DNA of 64,000 nt from Staphylococcus hyicus (GTDB taxonomy: Bacteria > Bacillota > Bacilli > Staphylococcales > Staphylococcaceae). The DNA lies in contig NZ_CP008747.1 in NCBI RefSeq assembly GCF_000816085.1, positions 806,001-870,000 of the forward strand. The letters are read 5' to 3'. Under the pieces are notes generated by a model. That model searched no databases and was not told the DNA's origin. It saw only the letters and a program-made list of their open reading frames with translations. The position numbers and the translations under genes were made by a program. Each line of letters opens with the position of its first letter. The first letter of the stretch is position 1. Shown here piece by piece: positions 21,553 to 34,381 of this stretch.

Positions 21553-23733
21553 ATGAAAGAAGAGACGTATCAAATTTCAGGCATGCACTGTGCAGCGTGT
21601 GCTACACGTATTGAACGTGTACTTAATCGAGAAGAGGCAATTGAAAAAGCCACTGTTAATTTAGTTTTGGAAAAAGCCACTGTTAAGTATGATCCGGAAC
21701 AAATACAAAGAGACGACATCTTTAAAAAGATTTCTAATATAGGTTTTGAAGCACATCAACTTGAAAAAAACGAACATTCTACTGAAAGAGAAAGTAATGA
21801 ATTAAAACTACAGAAAAGAAAATTTCTCATCTCTGCTATTTTAGCTTTACCCTTGTTATATACTATGTTTGCACATTTTTCTTTTTTAAGTTTTGTGCCC
21901 GTACCTAAACTATTCATGCAGCCATGGTTTCAATTTTTATTAGCAACACCTATACAATTTATTTTGGGTGGACAGTTTTATGTCGGCGCTTGGCGCGCTT
22001 TGAAAAATAAAAGTGCGAATATGGACGTGCTGGTCGCAATGGGTACGACTGCCGCCTACGTTTATAGCATATATATCATGCTCACATACCATGGCCACCA
22101 TGGGCAAATACCACTTTATTTTGAAACAAGTGCAGTACTTATCACACTGATTCTATTAGGGAAATATTTTGAAAAAAGAGCAAAAGGACATGCAAGTGAC
22201 GCAATAAAAAAACTTGCGGCATTGCAAGTAAAAGATGCTATAGTAGAACATCATGGTGAACCTGTTCGTAAACCTATAGCGCAAGTCAAAGTAGGCGATA
22301 TTATTCATATTAAAAGTGGTGCATATATCCCTTTAGACGCAGAAATTATTGAAGGCTCGACATCAATCAATGAATCTATGATTACTGGAGAAAGTTTACC
22401 TGTAGATAAAACGGTAGGTGACACAGTGATTGGAAGTACACTCAATCAGGTGAATTTTATTAAAGCAAAAGTCACACATGTGGGTGATGATTTAGTTTTA
22501 AATCAAATTATAAAAGTCGTAGAGGAAGCGCAAACGAAAAAACCTCAAATTCAACGCTTGGCGGATAAAATATCCAACGTTTTTGTACCGACAGTCGTTG
22601 CGATTGCACTGTTCGCATTTTTCATATGGTATGTCGTGCTGACACCATTTGATTTTACGCGGTCACTTGAAATTTTTATTGCTGTTATTGTTATTGCTTG
22701 CCCTTGTGCATTAGGTTTAGCGACACCGACGTCTATTATGGTTGGATCGGGACGAGCAGCCGAATCAGGCATACTTTTCAAATCAGCTGAAAGTTTAGAA
22801 CAAACCCGCCTCATAGACACACTTGTATTTGATAAGACGGGAACGCTTACTCATGGTACACCTGAAGTTGTCGATATTATAGAATTTGAAAAAGTGCCAC
22901 ATATTGGTGACTATATCAAAAGTTTGGAAGCACAATCAGAACACCCTTTATCTCATGCACTTGTATCCTATTATAAAGATGCGAATATAATAAATGTACA
23001 GCATTATAAAACGCACATTGGAAATGGGATTTCAGGTGTCATTAATGGCGATGCAATTCGTATCGGATCAATCTCATTTATTGCTACAGAAATCGCATTG
23101 ACTGATAAAATGTTAAACCAACAACGATATTTAGAATCTAAAGGTGCTACAGTGATAGGGGTTCAAATAAATCAAAGATTAACGATGATGATTGCGTTAA
23201 GAGATGAACCTAAAATGAATGTGAAAGCAACGATTGCACAACTATGTCAACGTTATAACGTCATTATGTTAAGTGGTGACAGTCAAACTACAGTGAATGC
23301 GATTGCACATGAATTGGGAATTGATCATACATTTGCAAATGTAAAACCTAATGAAAAAGCTAAAGTCATTGAATCTTTGCAACAAAAAGGCCATAAAGTG
23401 ATGATGGTTGGCGATGGGATTAATGACGCGCCTTCATTAACGCAAAGTGATATTGGTATTGCCATGGGATCCGGAACGGATATTGCCATTGAGTCATCAG
23501 ATGTAGCATTAGTACACAATCATATTTCTCAAATTCCAGACGTATTAAAATTAAGCGAATTAACTATTAAGAATATTAAACAAAATTTATTTTTTGCTTT
23601 TTGCTATAATATAATTGGTATTCCAATTGCTGCGGCTGGATTTCTAGCACCTTGGGTAGCTGGAACTGCCATGGCCTTTAGTTCTGTATCTGTCGTATTG
23701 AACGCTTTACGTTTAAAACGTATTCAAAAATAA
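21553..23733 (+). CDS. copA: Copper-exporting P-type ATPase CopA (single HMA domain)
   Basis: The 726-residue P1B-type ATPase exports Cu(I). One N-terminal HMA domain carries GMHCAACATR; then come eight membrane segments, TGES in the actuator domain, the transmembrane CPC motif (VIACPCALG), the phosphorylation site DKTGT, SEHPL and GDGINDAP. S. aureus CopA has two N-terminal HMA domains and about 800 residues; this protein has one. ATG 21553 follows GGGAGGTCAT. The upstream GTG at 21529 lies inside the CsoR operator. Confidence 0.95.
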   Translation: MKEETYQISGMHCAACATRIERVLNREEAIEKATVNLVLEKATVKYDPEQIQRDDIFKKISNIGFEAHQLEKNEHSTERESNELKLQKRKFLISAILALPLLYTMFAHFSFLSFVPVPKLFMQPWFQFLLATPIQFILGGQFYVGAWRALKNKSANMDVLVAMGTTAAYVYSIYIMLTYHGHHGQIPLYFETSAVLITLILLGKYFEKRAKGHASDAIKKLAALQVKDAIVEHHGEPVRKPIAQVKVGDIIHIKSGAYIPLDAEIIEGSTSINESMITGESLPVDKTVGDTVIGSTLNQVNFIKAKVTHVGDDLVLNQIIKVVEEAQTKKPQIQRLADKISNVFVPTVVAIALFAFFIWYVVLTPFDFTRSLEIFIAVIVIACPCALGLATPTSIMVGSGRAAESGILFKSAESLEQTRLIDTLVFDKTGTLTHGTPEVVDIIEFEKVPHIGDYIKSLEAQSEHPLSHALVSYYKDANIINVQHYKTHIGNGISGVINGDAIRIGSISFIATEIALTDKMLNQQRYLESKGATVIGVQINQRLTMMIALRDEPKMNVKATIAQLCQRYNVIMLSGDSQTTVNAIAHELGIDHTFANVKPNEKAKVIESLQQKGHKVMMVGDGINDAPSLTQSDIGIAMGSGTDIAIESSDVALVHNHISQIPDVLKLSELTIKNIKQNLFFAFCYNIIGIPIAAAGFLAPWVAGTAMAFSSVSVVLNALRLKRIQK

Positions 23734-23817
23734 ATTAAAAATTTTCAATTTATTGTAGTCATATGTAATAAAGTAGGGTATGATGAAAGAGAAGTTAGAC
23801 ATATGCGGGGTGATAAT

Positions 23818-23958
23818 ATGGCAAAACAGAATGAAAGAATTCAAAATGTGGTCCATATGTTATCATCAATTGGGGTTAAAGTTAAAAAAACAAAATCACG
23901 ATTGGATATTATGCGATCACTTCCCAATGCAAAACCTGCAACAGAGAAATTAAAATAG
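23818..23958 (+). CDS. Lmo0850-like small conserved protein
   Basis: A 46-residue basic protein, with ATG 23818 preceded by GCGGGGTGA. It contains VVHMLSSIGVKVKKTKSRLD followed by IMRSLPNAKP, which I recognise as the Lmo0850 family of small Bacillales proteins. No function is established. It stands alone, about 85 bp after copA, before a strong terminator. Codon use and the ribosome-binding site look normal. Confidence 0.72.
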   Translation: MAKQNERIQNVVHMLSSIGVKVKKTKSRLDIMRSLPNAKPATEKLK

Positions 23959-24045
23959 CAAAAGCATAACGAAGAGTCACCAAGTGCATAATTTGTGAAC
24001 GCACGAATTTACGTTATGATCACGATTATGCTTAAATATGTTAAT

Positions 24046-24083
24046 AAAACAGACTAGGATGCCAGTGTCCTAGTCTGTTTTTC
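24046..24083 (+). terminator. Terminator between the small protein and rodA
   Basis: AAAACAGACTAGGA (24046-24059) pairs perfectly with TCCTAGTCTGTTTT (24068-24081), 14 bp, with T on the right and A on the left, so it can act in both directions for the convergent genes. Confidence 0.92.
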
Positions 24084-24115
24084 TATTATTTAAAAGTATA
24101 AGTCAGGTGAGATAT

Positions 24116-25315
24116 TTATAAGGATGAACTGTTCGTAGGTGCATTATATTTTTTAGGTGTATGAAAGTGCATGCTTAAAAGGACACCTACACCGGCCATT
24201 AAACTCCATAATGCACTTCCACCATAACTGATAAATGGTAATGGAATACCCGTGATGGGTAACAATTGTATCGTCATACCAATATTTTGCACGATGTGAA
24301 AGAGTAACAAACTGACATATCCAATAATGAAGGATTTATTAAATAAGTCCGTTGTGCGCGCTGCGGTTTTCAAAAGATGCATTAACAATAATAAGTAAAT
24401 GACTATTAAAATAACAGCTCCGATAAAACCGAATTCTTCACCGATAACAGAAAATATAAAGTCCGTATGGTTTTCAGGAATATAAACTTCACCTTGATTG
24501 AACCCTTTACCAATCAACTGACCAGAACCGATGGCTTTCATAGATTCTGTTAAATGAAAGCCATCTCCAGAACTATACGTATATGGATCTAACCAAGAGT
24601 TGATACGGCCTAATTGATACGTTTTAATGCCAGCAATATTTTCGATTAAGTTAGGTTTATATAAAATTGAGAGAATCAGACTACCACCGAAAACAATGAC
24701 AACACCAAATAAGGGGGCAAGAATTTTCCATGAAATACCACTCACAACGATAATACCAGCAATAATGGCCATCACCACAAGGGTCGTACCCAAGTCGTTT
24801 TGAAGTAATATTAAAAGTAATGGAATGAACGCAACTCCGATGATTTTTAATATAAGCATCAAATCTGTTTCAAGTGACTTGTTAAAAGTAAAACGATTAT
24901 GCTGTGCCACAACCTTAGATATGGCAAGAATTATTACAATTTTCATGAACTCAGAAGGTTGAATACTTATAGGACCAAAGCGATACCAACTTTTGGCGCC
25001 GTTAATAATGGGAGTTATCGACGTTTCAGGTAGTATGATTAATCCTATTAATAAAATGATAAATATTGAATAGATGATAAAAGTATATTTACGTATCTTC
25101 TTTGGGGATACAATCATAATCATTATGGCCAAGATGCCACCAAGTATGTAGTAAAAAATTTGTCTAATTCCGAAATCCATACTATATTGACCGCCACCCA
25201 TTGCAGATTGAATGGTCAAAACACTAATTAAACATAAAATGAAAATAAGCGCGATTAGTTTCCAATCTAAGCGATGTCGTAAAGATTTTTGAGTTTGTTG
25301 ACGTGAGGAAGCCAT
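24116..25315 (-). CDS. rodA: RodA/FtsW-family peptidoglycan glycosyltransferase
   Basis: The 399-residue SEDS protein polymerises lipid II with a partner class B penicillin-binding protein. It has about ten membrane helices, the conserved QPSEFMKI, LLQNDLGTT, GIKTYQLGRINSWLDP and late ITGIPLPFISYGGSALW segments. The locus beside ddl-murF matches the rodA gene of staphylococci rather than ftsW. AAGGAGATAGCT precedes the ATG on the minus strand. It is divergent from ddl. Confidence 0.92.
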   Translation of the reverse strand: MASSRQQTQKSLRHRLDWKLIALIFILCLISVLTIQSAMGGGQYSMDFGIRQIFYYILGGILAIMIMIVSPKKIRKYTFIIYSIFIILLIGLIILPETSITPIINGAKSWYRFGPISIQPSEFMKIVIILAISKVVAQHNRFTFNKSLETDLMLILKIIGVAFIPLLLILLQNDLGTTLVVMAIIAGIIVVSGISWKILAPLFGVVIVFGGSLILSILYKPNLIENIAGIKTYQLGRINSWLDPYTYSSGDGFHLTESMKAIGSGQLIGKGFNQGEVYIPENHTDFIFSVIGEEFGFIGAVILIVIYLLLLMHLLKTAARTTDLFNKSFIIGYVSLLLFHIVQNIGMTIQLLPITGIPLPFISYGGSALWSLMAGVGVLLSMHFHTPKKYNAPTNSSSL

Positions 25316-25362
25316 AGCTATCTCCTTTACGAAAAGAATATCATGTAGTAATTATATAATGA

Positions 25363-26550
<1,188 letters not shown>

Positions 26551-26561
26551 AAGGTGACACG

Positions 26562-27932
26562 ATGATTGACATAAGCTTACAACAACTTAAAACGTGGATT
26601 GATTGTGAAATCGATGCGCAATTTTTAAAACATAAGTTTAAAGGTGTTTCGATTGACTCTCGACACGTGCAGCCGGGACAACTTTTTATCCCGTTTAGAG
26701 GTGAAAATGTCGATGGACATCAATATTGTGAACAAGCCCTCGCGGATGGGGCTGGCGCAACGTTTTTTCAAATAGGTAGTAATATAAATGTCCCTCAAAA
26801 TGGGCCCGTTATTTTTGTAAAGGACACATTAGTAGCGTTACAACAATTGGCGAAAGCATATTTACAAGAAGTTAATCCAAAAGTTATAGCCGTTACAGGA
26901 TCTAACGGTAAAACGACGACTAAAGATATGATTGAAAATACGTTATCCGCAAATTACCGCGTAAAAAAAACAATCGGGAATTATAATAATGAAATTGGTT
27001 TACCATTAACGATTTTAGAGTTAGACCACGATACGGAAGTTTCTATACTTGAAATGGGAATGTCAGGTTTTCATGAAATAGAATTGTTATCTAATATCGC
27101 GAGACCAGATTTTGCTGTTATTACAAACATTGGAGAATCCCATATGCAAGATTTAGGGTCACGAGAGGGCATTGCTCAAGCGAAATTTGAAATCGTTTCT
27201 GGTATGAAGTCTCAAGGTAAACTTATATATGACGGGGACGAGCCATTACTTCAACCACATGTTGATACTTTAGATGAGTCACAATGTATAAGTATTGGTT
27301 TGAATCGAAATAATAACGTTTGTTGTAAAATTACTTCGCATGACGATAATGGTGTTTCATTTTCAATTAATAATGAACAGGAATACCATATACCAATCAT
27401 TGGTGAACATAATATGCGTAATGCAGCCATTGCCATTACGATTGCAACATTGTTAAATGTTGATTACGAAACAATTCAAACACAACTAAATCACTTAAAA
27501 CTCACAGGAATGCGTATGCAAAAATTTGAAGCGCCGAATGGTGCGATTGTTATTAATGATGCGTATAATGCAAGTCCTACAAGTATGAAGGCGGCAATTG
27601 ATACGCTGAGCCAGATGACTGGAAGAAAAGTATTGATTTTTGGTGATGTATTAGAATTAGGGGAGCAGTCTAAAGCGCTTCATATGGGTGTAGGACATTA
27701 TTTAGAGGATAAAAATATAGATATGCTCTATACGTATGGTGAAGCGGCACGTGATATCCATGAAAAGGGTAAACGATATGTACATGAAGCGATACATTTC
27801 AGTGATAAATCACAACTGATTAAATATGTTAAATCAATGTTAGTCTCACATGACGTAGTGCTGATTAAAGGGTCCCGTGGTATGAAATTAGAAGAAGTTG
27901 TCGACGGACTAATTACTATGGATGTAAAATAA
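26562..27932 (+). CDS. murF: UDP-N-acetylmuramoyl-tripeptide-D-alanyl-D-alanine ligase
   Basis: MurF adds D-Ala-D-Ala to UDP-MurNAc-tripeptide, the last cytoplasmic step of the precursor. The 456-residue Mur ligase has the P-loop [12 protein letters not shown] (about residues 109-120), the central [13 protein letters not shown] region and [14 protein letters not shown]. Its start follows GAAGGTGACACG and lies just after ddl, which makes the dipeptide it uses. A terminator follows at 27945. Confidence 0.97.
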   Translation: MIDISLQQLKTWIDCEIDAQFLKHKFKGVSIDSRHVQPGQLFIPFRGENVDGHQYCEQALADGAGATFFQIGSNINVPQNGPVIFVKDTLVALQQLAKAYLQEVNPKVIAVTGSNGKTTTKDMIENTLSANYRVKKTIGNYNNEIGLPLTILELDHDTEVSILEMGMSGFHEIELLSNIARPDFAVITNIGESHMQDLGSREGIAQAKFEIVSGMKSQGKLIYDGDEPLLQPHVDTLDESQCISIGLNRNNNVCCKITSHDDNGVSFSINNEQEYHIPIIGEHNMRNAAIAITIATLLNVDYETIQTQLNHLKLTGMRMQKFEAPNGAIVINDAYNASPTSMKAAIDTLSQMTGRKVLIFGDVLELGEQSKALHMGVGHYLEDKNIDMLYTYGEAARDIHEKGKRYVHEAIHFSDKSQLIKYVKSMLVSHDVVLIKGSRGMKLEEVVDGLITMDVK

Positions 27933-27944
27933 ACAGTATACAAT

Positions 27945-27992
27945 AACATGACATCTGAACGTCTAAAATGACAGAAGGATGTCATGTTTTTA
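27945..27992 (+). terminator. Terminator of ddl-murF
   Basis: AACATGACATC (27945-27955) pairs perfectly with GATGTCATGTT (27978-27988), followed by TTTT. The loop is 22 bases and may fold further. Confidence 0.82.
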
Positions 27993-29736
<1,744 letters not shown>

Positions 29737-29805
29737 TGTGTGCTTAAATTTCTCCTAACTTGAATCCATTCAATTGTTAAAGATAGCATTAATTTATATA
29801 ACGAG

Positions 29806-29838
29806 TGGCTGAGACGAATAGATGTCTCAGCCATTTTT
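29806..29838 (+). terminator. Terminator of cshA
   Basis: TGGCTGAGAC (29806-29815) pairs with GTCTCAGCCA (29824-29833), followed by TTTTT. A closely related hairpin follows sigB at 37542. Confidence 0.9.
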
Positions 29839-29967
29839 GTTTTTTATTAAGAAGGAAGAATGTTTGAGTGATTTATTGTTCGATTTACACTTTTAACATG
29901 CCGAGTAATAATGCTGCTTTAGTAGATTTATACGATAAATATTCACTGCAATTTAAATATTAACGTA

Positions 29968-29976
29968 TGCTATAAT
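29968..29976 (+). promoter_or_regulatory. Extended -10 promoter of the PH-domain gene set
   Basis: TGCTATAAT is an ideal extended -10 sequence (TG at 29968-29969, TATAAT at 29971-29976). No good -35 is visible. It lies 30 bp upstream of the first gene. Confidence 0.5.
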
Positions 29977-30005
29977 CATAATAATATTTGAAAAAGGGGA
30001 AATGT

Positions 30006-30482
30006 ATGTTGAAAGCATTGATGCTAAAACCTTCTAAAACTACACTAGTTTATAACATTATAAGCAATGTCCTTCAAATGGTATACGAGATTTGTATTTT
30101 ATCTATACTGCTGTATTTAGCGTACTTATTTACATGGCATATATTATGGGTATATGTCATCATCATATGCTTAATTTTAAATATAATCATGCGTACAGTT
30201 TATCCAATCATTTCTTTCCATTTTTATACATATCGCATACAAAATACAGTTATCGAAATTCACAAAAATGTGTGGTTTCAACACTATCAAGCCATTAAAG
30301 TGGAGCGGATTCAATTTATAGAAAGTGTTGCCAATCCTTTAGCGAGATTTTACAAACTAAAAAAATTAAAAATTACAACGGCTGGTCATGAGATTGCATT
30401 ACCTTATTTAACTGAGACTCAAACGAATGATATAGCGAATTTTTGTATGACTGTTTTAGAAAGGGGGGAGGATGATGTATAA
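30006..30482 (+). CDS. PH-domain-like membrane protein (DUF304), first of three
   Basis: The 158-residue protein has two closely spaced N-terminal membrane segments (about residues 15-58) followed by one bacterial PH-like domain (YRIQNTVIEIHKNVWFQHYQAIKVERIQFIESVANPL). ATG 30006 follows AAAAGGGGAAA. It overlaps the next gene by about 8-11 bp. The family includes the Bacillus YdbS/YdbT pair, implicated in resistance to sublancin and similar envelope agents; function here is inferred. Confidence 0.72.
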   Translation: MLKALMLKPSKTTLVYNIISNVLQMVYEICILSILLYLAYLFTWHILWVYVIIICLILNIIMRTVYPIISFHFYTYRIQNTVIEIHKNVWFQHYQAIKVERIQFIESVANPLARFYKLKKLKITTAGHEIALPYLTETQTNDIANFCMTVLERGEDDV

Positions 30483-31965
30483 TCCTCAAAAATTACATCC
30501 CATTTCATATATCACCGGTTTAATAGAGGCTATAAAACAAAATATTTTTGTTTTTATTATTTTTATTTTCTTTCAACTTAAAAGTTTTAATTGGTACGAT
30601 ATTTGGAGTTATGTTGTACCGGGTATCATTTTTTCTTTCTTTTTAATTAGTTTTTGTATAAACATTGTGCGGGTATATAAAACGCGCTATTGGATTGAAG
30701 ACGGTTATTTTATTGTCACGACAGGTGTTTTTAATTTGGAACGAAAGGAATTACACATCAAACGGATTCAGTCCGTCGATGCAAATCAATCCGTTGTCAA
30801 TCGAATTATTGGTGGAGTGAATTTACAGCTCAAAACCCCTAGCGACAGTATTGAATTGGATACAATCACAAAACAACAAAGTGAACGTATACGTGAAGAA
30901 GTCGAAAAAGTAAAAGGGCAATTCTCTAAAATAGTTCAAAATCAAGATGATAAAGGAGAACCGGTATACACAGAACAACGTGAGGAAGATGTCCTTTATA
31001 CATTATCAAATAAAAATTTATTGTATATGGCTATGACGAGTGGTGCAATTCTTGTGACTTTAGCAACAGTAGCCCCCATAATTGGTACATTCCAAAATGT
31101 CATTAACTGGAAATGGTTGTTTGGAAGTGTGAATCATGTGTTTAGCCACCAAGTTTATGCTGTAATGATTGGTGCGAGTGCTATTATCGTTTTAAGCTAT
31201 ATTATCGGTGTGATAATCACGATGATTAAATTTTATGGGTTTACGCTACATCGCCGTGATGATTATTTACATATAAAATTTGGATTGCTCAATATTCGAC
31301 GCATGACAATTCCTATTACGCGAGTTCAAGCAGTGGTAGAAGATCGTTCTTTTATAAGAACATTTTTGGGTTATACGGCATATGCATTTATTATTACGAG
31401 CGATCATACTCACAAAGAGGATGAACATTCAAATGGTAAAGTGATGATTTTACCATTTATTGAACATCGATTAGCACAACAAATCATTTCAGATATAACA
31501 CCACACCTTCAATTTAATCATGTCACAACTGGTTTGCCATGGAGGGGCTTTCATCGCCGTTTTTGGATAGTTAGTGTATGTCTTATGTTTGGTGCAATGC
31601 TTGGTCATGTCTACTATAGTCCATGGGTTTGGTTACCTACAATGATAATTGTGGGGTATTTAATCCTTCATAGTTATATAGCGATTCGTGCCTCCGGTGT
31701 CGTAATCCATGACGCTCAAATGGCTATAAAGCAAGTGAGAATGTTTGGTTATCGCACTTCATATTTTAAACGTGAAAAGGTGATTGGTTACCATCAAAAT
31801 GCGCATCCGTTGATGCAAAAAGCAAACTTGAGTCATTTTTCGTTTTTACTAGCTAAAGGGGATACGAACGAGGCGATTGGCTTGCATTTTCAGGATATAA
31901 AGGCAGTCACAAATTATCGTAGGTGGTATATTAACGGGGGTGAACATGATGAAAACAATGCATAA
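30472..31965 (+). CDS. PH-domain membrane protein, YdbT-like (large)
   Basis: The 497-residue protein holds three bacterial PH (DUF304) units separated by membrane helices. Residues about 65-150 contain RYWIEDGYFIVTTGVFNLERKELHIKRIQSVD; a second unit follows around 255-345 (IPITRVQAVVEDRSFIRTFLGY); a third lies near 395-490. ATG 30472 or 30475 can start it; GGGGGGAG suits either. It forms an operon with its neighbours. A YdbT-like role in envelope stress is inferred. Confidence 0.75.
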   Translation: MMYNPQKLHPISYITGLIEAIKQNIFVFIIFIFFQLKSFNWYDIWSYVVPGIIFSFFLISFCINIVRVYKTRYWIEDGYFIVTTGVFNLERKELHIKRIQSVDANQSVVNRIIGGVNLQLKTPSDSIELDTITKQQSERIREEVEKVKGQFSKIVQNQDDKGEPVYTEQREEDVLYTLSNKNLLYMAMTSGAILVTLATVAPIIGTFQNVINWKWLFGSVNHVFSHQVYAVMIGASAIIVLSYIIGVIITMIKFYGFTLHRRDDYLHIKFGLLNIRRMTIPITRVQAVVEDRSFIRTFLGYTAYAFIITSDHTHKEDEHSNGKVMILPFIEHRLAQQIISDITPHLQFNHVTTGLPWRGFHRRFWIVSVCLMFGAMLGHVYYSPWVWLPTMIIVGYLILHSYIAIRASGVVIHDAQMAIKQVRMFGYRTSYFKREKVIGYHQNAHPLMQKANLSHFSFLLAKGDTNEAIGLHFQDIKAVTNYRRWYINGGEHDENNA

Positions 31966-32461
31966 ACTAGGCTTACGTGTGCTGTATATAAGAGGCATAC
32001 TATATACGTGTCTGGGCATGCTTTTTGCGATAGGCTTCACATTGAGCGCATATTTTTTAGAATGGAAGGCGTTCAAAGTTGTACTGGCAGTAAGCATTGG
32101 GATTACCATATTTTTAGCATTGTATTTTATAATTGTGGCGCCACGCTATCGTTATACAATATTTAAATATCAATATGACGCACGTAAAATATTTATTCAA
32201 AAAGGATTGTTTTTTATCAAACAAACGCGCGTGCCACTTTATCGCATTCAAAATGTTGAAATAGAGGAAGGATGGTTGATGCGTCGATATCATCTTGCGA
32301 ATATTTTAATGTATACGGCCGGGGGATTAGTTTCTGTTAAACTCATTCATAAAAATGAAGCACAAAAATTAAATGCTTTTATTAGACAACATGGTATGAT
32401 TGAGAAGAATGATTCAAATAGCGAGACTATATTTGAACATAAGGAGAATGAACCTATATAA
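31949..32461 (+). CDS. PH-domain membrane protein, YdbS-like (third of three)
   Basis: The 170-residue protein has two N-terminal membrane helices (about residues 12-60) and a single PH-like domain with RKIFIQKGLFFIKQTRVPLYRIQNVEIEEGWLMRRYHLANILMYTAGG (positions spread over 80-130). I chose ATG 31949, 6 bp after GGGGGTGA; ATG 31946 is also possible. It overlaps the end of the YdbT-like gene. A short space then leads to acpS. Confidence 0.72.
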   Translation: MKTMHKLGLRVLYIRGILYTCLGMLFAIGFTLSAYFLEWKAFKVVLAVSIGITIFLALYFIIVAPRYRYTIFKYQYDARKIFIQKGLFFIKQTRVPLYRIQNVEIEEGWLMRRYHLANILMYTAGGLVSVKLIHKNEAQKLNAFIRQHGMIEKNDSNSETIFEHKENEPI

Positions 32462-32528
32462 CTTGATGTATAGTCATTCTAAAGCCCAATGATAATAAAT
32501 AAGAGATTTGAGAAAATGAGGAAAAATG

Positions 32529-32879
32529 ATGATATATGGTATCGGTGTAGATTTGGTGGAAATAAACCGTATTAAAGAAGTATTGAAACGTCAAGCGCGT
32601 TTTCCAGAGCGTATTTTATCAGAACAAGAGTTAGAACGTTATAATAATTTTAAAATGGAAAAACGGCAGCTTGAATTTCTTGCAGGGCGCTTTGCATGTA
32701 AAGAAGCGATGAGTAAAGCTTTAGGCACAGGTCTCGGTGAAAGCATAGCATTTAAAGACATTCATTGTGATAATGATCAACATGGTAAACCGATAATGTC
32801 TTATAAAGATTTTACTGTTCATGTGTCTATATCTCATACTGAACATTATGCAATGAGTCAAGTCATTATAGAGCAATAA
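32529..32879 (+). CDS. acpS: Holo-[acyl-carrier-protein] synthase
   Basis: AcpS transfers 4'-phosphopantetheine from CoA to apo-ACP for fatty acid synthesis. The 116-residue protein begins with [11 protein letters not shown] and has the [19 protein letters not shown] and [12 protein letters not shown] motifs, including the Mg2+-binding Asp and Glu. The second ATG (32529) gives the usual start and better spacing from TGAGG than ATG 32526. It precedes alr by 99 bp, as in other Bacillales. Confidence 0.95.
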   Translation: MIYGIGVDLVEINRIKEVLKRQARFPERILSEQELERYNNFKMEKRQLEFLAGRFACKEAMSKALGTGLGESIAFKDIHCDNDQHGKPIMSYKDFTVHVSISHTEHYAMSQVIIEQ

Positions 32880-32978
32880 GCGTTTAAGAAGCGGCCGCGC
32901 TTGAGTTGGTCAGGTTTAATACGGGCTTTAAGTCTAGCTTTATTTATATGAGAGATTGATTTTAGGAAGGTGACAATT

Positions 32979-34127
32979 GTGTCAGATAAATATTTTCGTT
33001 CAACGGAAGTAACCATTGATTTAGATGCGATAACAGACAATTATCATACGTTAGTTAAATTACAGCCGAACAAATTAATAATGCCAGTAGTTAAGGCGAA
33101 TGCATATGGATTAGGTAGTATTCAAATTGCTACGCATCTACGTAATTTAGGCGCTGAATTTTTTTGTGTTGCTACGCTAGATGAAGCGATTGAATTGAGA
33201 ATGCACGGCATTAAGGAAAAAATATTAATTTTATCTAGTGTACCACCGCATGCGATAAATAAAGCAATTCAACATCGTGTTGCTATAGGTGTACCTTCAA
33301 AAGAATGGCTTGAACAGGCTATTTCATATATTGATGAAGAAGCTACAAAAAATGTATGGATGCATATTAAATTAGATACTGGGATGAATCGTTTAGGTAT
33401 TAAAGATAAAGAAACGTATCATGAAGTGATTGATCTTATTGCGCAGCATCCTAATTTAAAATTTGAAGGTGTGTTCTCACATTTTTCATCTGCGGATGAA
33501 GATAATGATACATCTAAATTACAATACGAGCGATTTAAAGCATTAGTCGAAAGTACGCAACGGCCACCCTACGTACATATACAAAATTCTGCTGGGGCCT
33601 TAAGGTTCGACCCATCTATTTGTAATGCTTTTCGTCCAGGAATCGCACTTTATGGTTATTTTCCTTCAACGTTTATCAAAGAGAAAGTCACGGCAAAATT
33701 AAAACCGGCGTTGCTATGGACAACAGCGGTGACACAGGTGAAAACTTTAGAACCTGGAGAATCTGTAGGTTATGGTGAAACTTTTACGGCTGATCAACCG
33801 ATGACGATTGCATTATTACCAGTAGGATATGCAGATGGATATTTACGTAGCATGCAAGGTGGCTATGTGAAGGTTAATGGTCAACAATGTGAAGTCGTAG
33901 GACGTGTAAGCATGGATCAAACTGCAATTCATGTTCCAAAAACGACTGAGCCAGGTGATCAAGTTATACTCATTGAGCCTGTTGTACATTCACCACAATC
34001 GGCTGAAGCACTTGCTGTACAACAAAATACAATAAATTATGAAGTTTTATGCAATTTGAGTAGACGTGTCGCAAGAATATACAAAACACAACAATTGTGT
34101 GAAATATCCAACGAATTACTAAAATAG
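32979..34127 (+). CDS. alr: Alanine racemase
   Basis: Alr supplies D-alanine for Ddl and teichoic-acid D-alanylation. The 382-residue fold-type III PLP enzyme carries the catalytic Lys39 in VVKANAYGLG, the SHFSSADEDN region and the second catalytic Tyr region in VGYGETFTADQPM. I chose GTG 32979, with GGAAGGTG 7 bp upstream; the GTG at 32970 overlaps that ribosome-binding site. It is followed by mazEF. Confidence 0.95.
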   Translation: MSDKYFRSTEVTIDLDAITDNYHTLVKLQPNKLIMPVVKANAYGLGSIQIATHLRNLGAEFFCVATLDEAIELRMHGIKEKILILSSVPPHAINKAIQHRVAIGVPSKEWLEQAISYIDEEATKNVWMHIKLDTGMNRLGIKDKETYHEVIDLIAQHPNLKFEGVFSHFSSADEDNDTSKLQYERFKALVESTQRPPYVHIQNSAGALRFDPSICNAFRPGIALYGYFPSTFIKEKVTAKLKPALLWTTAVTQVKTLEPGESVGYGETFTADQPMTIALLPVGYADGYLRSMQGGYVKVNGQQCEVVGRVSMDQTAIHVPKTTEPGDQVILIEPVVHSPQSAEALAVQQNTINYEVLCNLSRRVARIYKTQQLCEISNELLK

Positions 34128-34210
34128 TATGGTTATTATAAAGGATTTTTGATATTATAAAATGGAATCAAGGAAATGATATCTGTTTTTTCGATATGGA
34201 GGTCCTACTT

Positions 34211-34381
34211 ATGTCAGCATTCTATCAAACAAGAGGTAAAAGCTTAGAACAATTGTTAAAAGAAGGGTATGTTCAGATGGCAGATTTAAATCTCTCCCTA
34301 GCAACAGAAGCATACTCCGTTGAATGTGAAGCTTGTGATTGTAATGAATCACACTTACTTTCTAACAATAAGGATGACTAA
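34211..34381 (+). CDS. mazE: MazE antitoxin
   Basis: The 56-residue antitoxin has the staphylococcal-type MazE sequence, with [37 protein letters not shown] reaching into the C-terminal MazF-binding segment (text split over residues 11-48). ATG 34211 follows TATGGAGGTC. Its stop is directly adjacent to the mazF start (TAAATG). MazE neutralises the MazF mRNA interferase and is itself a target of ClpCP. Confidence 0.93.
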   Translation: MSAFYQTRGKSLEQLLKEGYVQMADLNLSLATEAYSVECEACDCNESHLLSNNKDD

